Below, in pieces: positions 58,201 to 64,000 of a stretch of DNA of 64,000 nucleotides (position 1 is its first letter; every line of letters starts with the position of its first letter). The position numbers and the translations under genes are program-made. Origin of the DNA: Actinomucor elegans (Eukaryota; Mucoromycota; Mucoromycetes; Mucorales; Mucoraceae); assembly GCA_026027325.1 (NCBI GenBank), contig JAMSLZ010000001.1:3720001-3784000 (forward strand), in the 5' to 3' direction. The notes beneath the pieces were generated by a model that searched no databases, had not been told where the DNA came from, and saw nothing but the letters and a program-made list of their open reading frames with translations.

Positions 58201-59289
58201 CTTGATTGGTCAAAGTTTGATAGTCGCTTAGCTTTTGTTTTTAGTGATCTCAGACCCCCAAGGCTACGTGATCCACAAAGCTCTCTATCATTGCTCTTCT
58301 CTGCCGTTGATCGTATACCACATCATTTCCAGCATGTGGTAGTTAGTGCCCATACCTGTTTAAGTTTGCCTCTCTCCGCCGTGTTTTTGGATAATCCACA
58401 AGTCAACCTATCTCGAACGCTTAAAAATCTTCGTTGTTCTGAAGTTTATATATTCGATATCGACAAGCTCAGTCTAAGACATAAACGCCCTAGTGAAATC
58501 ACTGTCCATCCTCAACTTGCCAAACGTTTTCTCGAACTAATCCGATCTAATCAACTGGCCCTTCACCCCTTCTTTGCCAGAGCCTTCATCCCACCCGTTT
58601 ACGCCCCAATTGGTCCCCATCCTTTCCTTTCAGTACTGCACTCACGTATTGACGCTACTCCACTACTATCCGCGCTATCACTAATTGACCCACCTACTTC
58701 TCGAGGCCTTACATCCAGAGCCTACCGAGCTCTCTGTCTGCCTCCTTCTCCTAAGCGTCACCCACATTTGGTTTCCTCAGCTTGGTCTCGCTTTTGGCAT
58801 TTACCTTTAGTTTCAACATGCCGGAATGTTTGGTATCGTTTACTACACAGAATGCTTCCCTATCGTTCATTGCTGCATCGCATTAGCCCAAGCTATTTTG
58901 TGTCTGCTTCTTGCCCGATTTGCCTTGAGTCTGAGGACACATTTGATCACTTCCTCTTTGCCTGTCCCATGAAACTGGAAGTTTGGGCTACTTGTTGGTA
59001 CCAATACTTTGGAACGCCTTTTTTTTCATTGAATAATATTGCAGCAGCTCTTCTTCGCCTTGAATTCCCTCCCCTTCTCCCTCATGTAGTTCAACTAGAT
59101 CCTGGTGCTATTATCGGTGCCTGTCTACTTGGTATATGGCGTTGTCACTGGTCACTGATATACTCAGATGTACCATTTCTCCCTTTGTCAGCTTTTTCCC
59201 AAGTCTCCTCTCTTATTTCACGTTCCTCACAAGAACATCTAATACAACAAGGCCTTTCTCCGCTACCGCTTCCACATTTTCATATCTAA
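55207..59289 (+). CDS. LINE ORF2: APE endonuclease and reverse transcriptase
   Basis: A protein of 1360 residues that nicks target DNA and copies the element RNA in place. The apurinic-like endonuclease lies near residues 40-280 (GTLNCRSLRPK, ALQETHA, VVYAPANS, LLGDLNYSP, SSIDYIFLS, WTDHLLV). The reverse transcriptase follows at about residues 540-800, with LLPKKGTLSDLRNYRPISL, GFVRGRFIADN, LLLDQEKAYDRV, LRQGDPISPVLFNLAFEP and the catalytic YADD at 759-762. A zinc-binding RVT-type region is found near residue 1210-1255 (WYRLLHRMLPYRS, CPICLESEDTFDHFLFACP). I see no RNase H domain. All catalytic motifs look intact. Confidence 0.95.
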   Translation: MNLNSRSAYINTESISSDMRPSTPVTSSNLSSSDASSLSGTSFRIGTLNCRSLRPKLTDPTTNAEFIRYLRTKNFDILALQETHAKTPELESLFHTQFQASDSIWSPHCGIVSFSPDLSFSNTHYSDCGRVITTTVSHSSELFESITVTVVYAPANSQERFTFLKDIMLNLNESPLLSINPSRHILLGDLNYSPPLRGRRTQAPKVWLDYLAGSFINGVTPNNESAPITFIRGNQRSSIDYIFLSQDLSLFRTTSQVTYITPAWTDHLLVQVRLHLLPKITVDSTKKVGKGLWRAHPKLASDPAFCYRLHVALSRTIAGFVPGYPTTLKWEDLKATTKYTAQSYSRKKAYTLARAEKLLHLKHKGLLSQLTCSPDRIKDIQPLLQVVEEQLASIQQYHAETLALRAGLRWRELGEISAGYLKRTVQQRSIHHLIPPLIHPQTGALSTSKEDMLDAASTFYSKLYSPDDIDQSAIDDLLENIPDSLCLSSEDQTFLKAPITFDDLLEGVARCPSKSSPGEDGLPYEILQLIINHPNCREITLAVFNDALAYGIFPPSWQVTCVSLLPKKGTLSDLRNYRPISLINTDAKVFTRILNTRVTSCVESLINPYQTGFVRGRFIADNGLLMKLVMEHARNTRSSAIGLLLDQEKAYDRVHPKYLEQVLLRFGFPSTLVDSLLGLFFGTSLRLNVNGFLSDPVPQLRGLRQGDPISPVLFNLAFEPFLRGILADPSFSGFSLPSAPRYPLVNTPDPPEDVKLLAYADDVICLLNDPLDLEVLQSHLHRYSRASNAQVNLHKTQALSLSGKPILNSSLWSSPLLSHSIDQWHDCTAAGPLTYLGFPLYSSTKQRDSYLNALLDKIRDACNIHSHRSLSIRGRVTILNTLILSKLWHVIRVTSVPLSFFSKLKSIMSSFLSYRMFPRIGIASMCQPRSKGGLGVLDPQIQQGALQLRWILPLLQLSLSGEFASSNWSCPAIANSIILPRITQFLIHHLSNDGSFDSLDWSKFDSRLAFVFSDLRPPRLRDPQSSLSLLFSAVDRIPHHFQHVVVSAHTCLSLPLSAVFLDNPQVNLSRTLKNLRCSEVYIFDIDKLSLRHKRPSEITVHPQLAKRFLELIRSNQLALHPFFARAFIPPVYAPIGPHPFLSVLHSRIDATPLLSALSLIDPPTSRGLTSRAYRALCLPPSPKRHPHLVSSAWSRFWHLPLVSTCRNVWYRLLHRMLPYRSLLHRISPSYFVSASCPICLESEDTFDHFLFACPMKLEVWATCWYQYFGTPFFSLNNIAAALLRLEFPPLLPHVVQLDPGAIIGACLLGIWRCHWSLIYSDVPFLPLSAFSQVSSLISRSSQEHLIQQGLSPLPLPHFHI

Positions 59290-59428
59290 CCTTGTTGACT
59301 AACCCCATTCGTATAAAACAAACCCTTTTACATAGAAAAAAAAAAAATTTAAAAACCAAAAACAATCACTGTGGCTTGATTTATTCGTCACCTAATAAAC
59401 ATGAGCTTTGCCTCCATAAAAAAAAAAA

Positions 59429-59441
59429 ATAGAACAAAACT
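59429..59441 (+). repeat. Target-site duplication, right copy
   Basis: Identical to 53709-53721 and directly attached to the 3' A run of the LINE. The exact left border is uncertain by one base because the A run and the duplication share A. Confidence 0.9.
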
Positions 59442-61114
59442 ATATATAAGCATAGAGACCTGAATTTCAAATTAGTTACTCTTCATGGTGCCACCGCGAT
59501 AATACAATAAAATTTTTATTTCCGAATCTCAAGATAGTCCAGATTGATTTTTTATGATAAAAAGAGCTCGATTTTAAGGTCTATCTGATCAAAAGCATAG
59601 TCAATGATCCTAAAAATTATGGTTTAATAATATATATACAAGATATGAGAAGAAGTAAAACTATTAAAGCTAGACCAAGAACCTTCTAGGTCTATAGATT
59701 AATTTTGGTCGAAGGCCATCCATCAGGTACGATGGTTAACTAAGGTTTCTTGTTCATTATGTTTGAGCTAATTATTGTTTGAAGCTAAAAGATCTAGATA
59801 ATATACTATATGCTAGTGTTTGTTCTGCAGTATAAGAGTTAATATAGCTCAAAATAGGGGATTCAAGGTGTAATTGCCGCCCATCCCAACTTACGCACAA
59901 GTTTCAAAAGATTAGAGAGCCATAGAAGTGTTTATGATAGGTGCTCTTTTTTGAATTTATGATACTTATTATTAGTAGATTTGTCAACCATTTTTTTTTT
60001 ATCCCTACTATAGTTCATTCTAATAACAGTACCATCGCTTAATAGACAAAAATTGAGTAAGCCAATTTTGATCGGTAAATAAACATATTTTAATAATAAT
60101 ATAACCAGTAGTAGCAAAGAATGCTTTCAACATTTATATCATATATGTACACGAAAGTCAAAAAGTATATGAAATGAATATCATGGTTAACAAGAAAAGG
60201 TATCATAGGTATATGTTACTGAATATGAGGAATAAGTGTAAAGAGTATAACTACTTGTACAGAGCAGCAGTAATAAAAACCTACTTGAAAAATATATTTG
60301 TATAGTTGTGGTCAGTAATAACTGCTCTACGAAACTACTTTACAGTCTATTGATAATAAAGGTCTGATAATACTAGAATAAAGTGTCGTTTTCAGTTCCC
60401 TCAATTATATACTACATACTAACAAATTACGAGTATTCAAGGAATTATTTCAATAAGCCTTACAGAGATGGAAAAGTCACGTAACTAAGTAAATAAGAGA
60501 TAAGTTATAGTCAATAAGAAAGTTTATCGCAACTCATAATAACAGGCATTAGAGCGGAAGTTTTGTCATAACTAATGATTCTTCGCATTAATTATTACCA
60601 TTTTATCACAGACGAAATAATAATGCTAACTTTGATTCATTTAAAATAAAATGCTTAAACTTGAAGTTTAATTCTTGTCTTTTTGTCATTATTAGCATTA
60701 GTTTTTTTTTTTTGTAATATTTAGTTATTTGTTGAAGTAACACATCGCGGAGAAGTGGTACCTGATGAAACGGAAAGAAGGAAAACTATACTACTGGATA
60801 ATCGTAAGAGAGGAATGAGAGAAAAAAAGGGAAGAAGAAAGAAAGAAATCCAATAAGATTTGTTTTATCAAATACTAGGGGTTGTCTATGGTAATGGGAT
60901 TGAACAGCCTTTCTGTTGCTGAGATGACCTGTGGCAGAAGGTGGGTAAGGTTATGAAAGGGCCTATTTGGCGCTGTGGAGCGACCAAGCTCCCAGTAAAA
61001 GTTTCATAATTTACACAAGGCAGTTGATACAACTGAAAAATATCTGTTAGGTTTTGGAATGCCATGTGGTAATTATTGTTGTTTCATTACAATACATCAA
61101 TAAAATATAGTAAC
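59442..61114. other. Region of 1.7 kb without a supported gene
   Basis: Mostly A+T-rich. A minus-strand frame at 59932-60117 shows a coding-like tail (LLSDGTVIRMNYSRD) but no family. A G+C-richer, purine-rich block at 60720-61010 stands out from its flanks; I see no tRNA or other RNA fold that I can name in it. Confidence 0.45.
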
Positions 61115-61495
61115 GATAATGCATCACTAAGCTTTGATTCGCCATATTTAAAAACCAGTAAAAGTTACACTCCATTTATAAAGGTTAATATCTTTTCCGG
61201 CGTGAGACCTTTACTCCAGCAAATTCATAGACAATAGTGGCTTGATCCAACCTTTCTGTAATTTACCCTATAAAATTATTCACCCCCTGACTTTCAACTT
61301 GATGCCATACGAACGTTGCTTTTAAGACTATACCCCATAATTCTAATATAAGAATAAATCCACAGGAAATATTAACTGGTACCCCGGTAAGCACTACAAA
61401 ACCTGTGGTATAAACTATTTCTTTAAATTTTAATTTTTGACGTGTAAAGAAATAGTACTCGGATTTTATCATAAGGGGTATCCTCATCAAAAAAT
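61115..61495. repeat. Inverted repeat, left arm (381 bp)
   Basis: Reverse complement of 61887-62267 with two mismatches, both in the CCT/TCC difference near 61482-61485, so 379 of 381 bases agree. The arms are separated by 391 bases. The arm carries an open frame that encodes the same short hydrophobic peptide in both copies (contains GFVVLTGVPVNISCGF), which may be a coding remnant or chance. Confidence 0.95.
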
Positions 61496-61886
61496 GTCAA
61501 AAAGGTATCAATTTTGTGAAGAGCATCCTTTGGATATGATGATTTAGCTGATTATGCGTTAGCAGTGACAGCTTTTGCAATATTTAACTATTGGTATAAA
61601 ATTGTTTCTAGTACATAGGTCTACTCATAGATAATTTTTTCAGAATATTTTATTTAATAAGAAACAAGATTTAGAGCGTCAAAACAAAAGGCTAAAAATA
61701 ATATATGTAATTCAACAATAGCCCCATATTTCGAGCATACGCGCATAATAGTCTGCCCACCGTTTAACGCTTAATTAAGCTCTACGCAGTATTTGCTAAT
61801 ATACTCTTTATCTACCTGCACACTTTTATCATTCAAATCAAATTATAACAAAAAAAATTCTAACTTTAAATTGAATTTATTTCAGT

Positions 61887-62267
61887 ATTTTTTGATGGAG
61901 ATACCCCTTATGATAAAATCCGAGTACTATTTCTTTACACGTCAAAAATTAAAATTTAAAGAAATAGTTTATACCACAGGTTTTGTAGTGCTTACCGGGG
62001 TACCAGTTAATATTTCCTGTGGATTTATTCTTATATTAGAATTATGGGGTATAGTCTTAAAAGCAACGTTCGTATGGCATCAAGTTGAAAGTCAGGGGGT
62101 GAATAATTTTATAGGGTAAATTACAGAAAGGTTGGATCAAGCCACTATTGTCTATGAATTTGCTGGAGTAAAGGTCTCACGCCGGAAAAGATATTAACCT
62201 TTATAAATGGAGTGTAACTTTTACTGGTTTTTAAATATGGCGAATCAAAGCTTAGTGATGCATTATC
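61887..62267. repeat. Inverted repeat, right arm (381 bp)
   Basis: Mirror copy of 61115-61495. It ends 59 bases before the start codon of the aminodeoxychorismate-lyase-like gene, so it takes the place of that gene's promoter. A transcript through both arms would fold into a long hairpin. Confidence 0.95.
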
Positions 62268-62326
62268 ATCGCCTCGCGATTTCGAAAAGTTTCAGGCTTT
62301 TATACCTGATTGTATAAAACGGTGAT

Positions 62327-63245
62327 ATGTCCACTGATTTCAGTTTATTAGAAACTATTCTATATGAACCTAATCAAGGTGTCACTATTACTATTCATTG
62401 CGCTACATGCATTCTAATTGTTATTATGAACAGGATTCTACCTTTTGGATCTTCATTTGACACGGTTACAAAACGCTATTGAAGATTTTCAAAAGACTAA
62501 TCCAGCATTATTTCCTGATGCACCTAATAATCAAGTTATTACAGATCTTTTAAACGATAAAGTACCTTTAAATGGCCCCCATCAACGCGTAAGTAGTTTA
62601 TTTCTGCCATTATATCGATATCTAAGGGCTCCAAGTAGGTTCGGCTACTGATAGATACTGCGTCAAATGTTACTATCGAACATACACCTCTACCAACTCC
62701 TACAAATTCGTTTGAATCATTAGAACAGGCAGCTGTTTCTGAACCTTGCTTTAGCGTTGTTTTAGATACTAAACCTTTTGATCTTGCAGCCAACGATCCT
62801 TTGATTCTACATAAAACTACCCAAAGAGAGGTGTACGAGCTGTCAAGAAAAAGAACCAAATGCGATTGGCATGCATCCTTATATGAGCCTTTTGACGTGG
62901 TTATGTGGAATCAGAACAAGCAGATTACAGAGACAAGTATCACTAACATAGCAATCCGTTTCAATATCAATGACAATCAACATGTATGGAAGACGCCCCC
63001 AGTGAAATGTGGACTTTTACCGGGAGTGTTTCGATCGTACTTGTTGGAACATCAACAAGAAAACAACCTGGTAGAAGAAATTATTACAGTAGAAGACCTT
63101 AAGCAAGCTCAAAAGGCAAATATTAAGAAGTATAGTAAAAAGCCGATAGGATTAACATATATCTATATTTACATAGGAGGGATATCCCATCATTTGTTTT
63201 AATTCTGTTCGAAAAGCATATAGAGTACAACTATTGACAATATGA
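62327..63245 (+). CDS. Class IV aminotransferase-fold protein, 4-amino-4-deoxychorismate lyase-like (PabC)
   Basis: PLP-dependent fold type IV protein; the nearest role is release of p-aminobenzoate from aminodeoxychorismate in folate synthesis. Exons 62327-62378, 62434-62588, 62639-63115 and 63177-63245 give 250 residues. Landmarks: DFSLLETILYEPNQGFYLLDLHLTRL at the start (split by intron 1), then ITETSITNIAIRF with the conserved Glu, TPPVKCGLLPGVFRSYLL, EDLKQAQK, and the end ICFNSVRKAYRV. The last intron starts with GC, not GT. The PLP lysine region is less clear by eye; Lys in RTKCDW or SRKRTK context is a candidate. Its 3' end overlaps the convergent TAN1 gene by 15 coding bases. Confidence 0.85.
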
Positions 63246-64000
63246 AGCGAGGTTATATCGCTTTCTTTCATAGTACTCTTTCAAGACAGAGATGCCACAT
63301 GCACTCTTGAATACAGTAACGAAAATGACAAATGTTGGTTTTTTAAGATCGATTCTATAATCAATTAGTTTAGTTATCATCTAATAAAGTGTAATATCGA
63401 AGCTTACTTGTATTTAGGTGGTATAAGTGGTGCAATTGTCTGGATGATTTCTTCCTTTGTAATCATGATGTTGTTACGCACCTCAGTGATGATGGCTACT
63501 GTTTGATCCGTTGTCTTATCATCATTTTCGAAATAGTCGTTTTTCACTCTTTCAAAACAAGCACTTATTCTTTCAGTGATAGCTGGACAAACATAATCTA
63601 AAGGTATCCATCTCTATCATTACAGGTCAGTAGTGAACATTGACGTATTGTGAACAAATAAATCCACTTACAGCACAGTGACGGATCTTTCCCAATTCCT
63701 GAGCGCGTTCTTCACTTGGTAATTGCTTCAAATGATCTAACTATTTATTAGTAGCTATACTATTTACTTGGTTTTGATATTATAGTTACCCATTAATTTA
63801 ATCACGAAATCAGTAGGTTTGACATTGATTCTAAATCTATAAAACACTAACCCACCGCAAGCTGCATCAACAGCTTGAAACTTTTTTTCTTTACGATCTT
63901 TTATCTCGATTGCTTTATCTTCCTCTTGATCTTTCTTTGTATCCTGTTCTTCATCAAAGTCCAACTGGTCGATATCTAATTTTCCTTCGAAACGAGTCCA
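63231..64000 (-). CDS. TAN1: THUMP-domain tRNA acetylation adaptor (Tan1/THUMPD1), partial
   Basis: Tan1 is the adaptor that brings tRNA-Ser and tRNA-Leu to the Kre33/NAT10 acetyltransferase to make ac4C12. The 5' part lies beyond the right edge. Visible exons are 63790-64000, 63672-63736, 63408-63613 and 63231-63354, in phase. An acidic, Lys-rich linker follows WTRFEGKLDIDQLDF. The THUMP domain includes CGGLVFYRF, KIRHCARWIPLDYVCPA, and at the end KKPTFVIFVTVFKSACGISV followed by YYERKRYNL, the typical C-terminus. An in-frame stop near 63404 is avoided by a good GTAAGC donor. The stop codon at 63231-63233 lies inside the last exon of the opposite gene. Confidence 0.88.

Larger units (their letters stand above)
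53722..59428 (+). mobile_element. Full-length non-LTR retrotransposon (LINE)
   Basis: A complete LINE of about 5.7 kb bounded by a 13-bp target-site duplication. It has a very short 5' leader of 23 bases, ORF1 (53745-55193), a 13-base gap, ORF2 (55207-59289), and a 3' untranslated part of about 140 bases ending in an A run. An internal A run lies at about 59336-59346. Both ORFs are fully open and the duplication is perfect, so the insertion is probably recent and may still be competent. Base composition of the ORFs is visibly richer in G+C than the flanks. Confidence 0.95.

Noticed and set aside
63404..63406. Stop codon that would end TAN1 at PPKYK
   Set aside because: A GTAAGC donor overlaps it, and the next exon supplies the conserved THUMP C-terminus.
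1..64000. CRISPR arrays, operons, bacterial-type ribosome binding sites or LTR pairs
   Set aside because: None seen; the window is eukaryotic with spliced genes, and the only complete mobile element found is the non-LTR one.

Overview
The window is nuclear DNA of a filamentous fungus, almost certainly a Mucorales species (Mucoromycota). The evidence is short GT-AG introns of about 50-60 bases in most genes, A+T-rich spacers, typical fungal housekeeping genes, a Mucorales-type non-LTR retrotransposon, and above all the gene order triose-phosphate-type transporter / HMG-box gene / NFX1-type RNA helicase, which is the hallmark of the Mucoromycota sex (mating-type) locus. I cannot name the species. 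Exon limits are read by eye from splice signals, reading phase and protein family patterns.

Region 1 (1-11.4 kb) is dense housekeeping: the POL1 catalytic subunit of DNA polymerase alpha (5' end cut by the window edge), a four-exon LSM8 gene hidden in what looks like a spacer, the ALG2 mannosyltransferase, a septin and the regulatory subunit of protein kinase A. Then 4 kb shows no convincing gene. Region 2 (15.5-22.1 kb) has a small secreted protein, ribosomal protein S26 (its first coding exon is only the ATG) and a full-length ABCC transporter.

Region 3 (24.6-39.5 kb) is the sex locus and its flanks: alginate-lyase-family protein, tptA, the HMG-box sex gene, rnhA, a regulator with a fungal transcription factor domain but no zinc cluster, and glutathione reductase. 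The HMG protein is expected to set mating type; whether it is SexM or SexP cannot be decided here.

Region 4 (39.5-53.1 kb) is gene-poor: two identical tRNA-Glu(UUC) genes 7.3 kb apart, each with TCACGTGA at a similar distance upstream, a mitochondrial PPR protein, a Ser/Thr-rich membrane-anchored protein, a decayed gene, an alpha/beta-hydrolase that has lost its nucleophilic serine, and a nine-exon cystinosin homologue.

Region 5 (53.7-64 kb) holds a complete LINE-type retrotransposon with both ORFs open and a 13-bp target-site duplication, a 381-bp near-perfect inverted repeat, and a tail-to-tail pair (aminodeoxychorismate-lyase-like gene and TAN1/THUMP gene) whose coding ends overlap by 15 bases.
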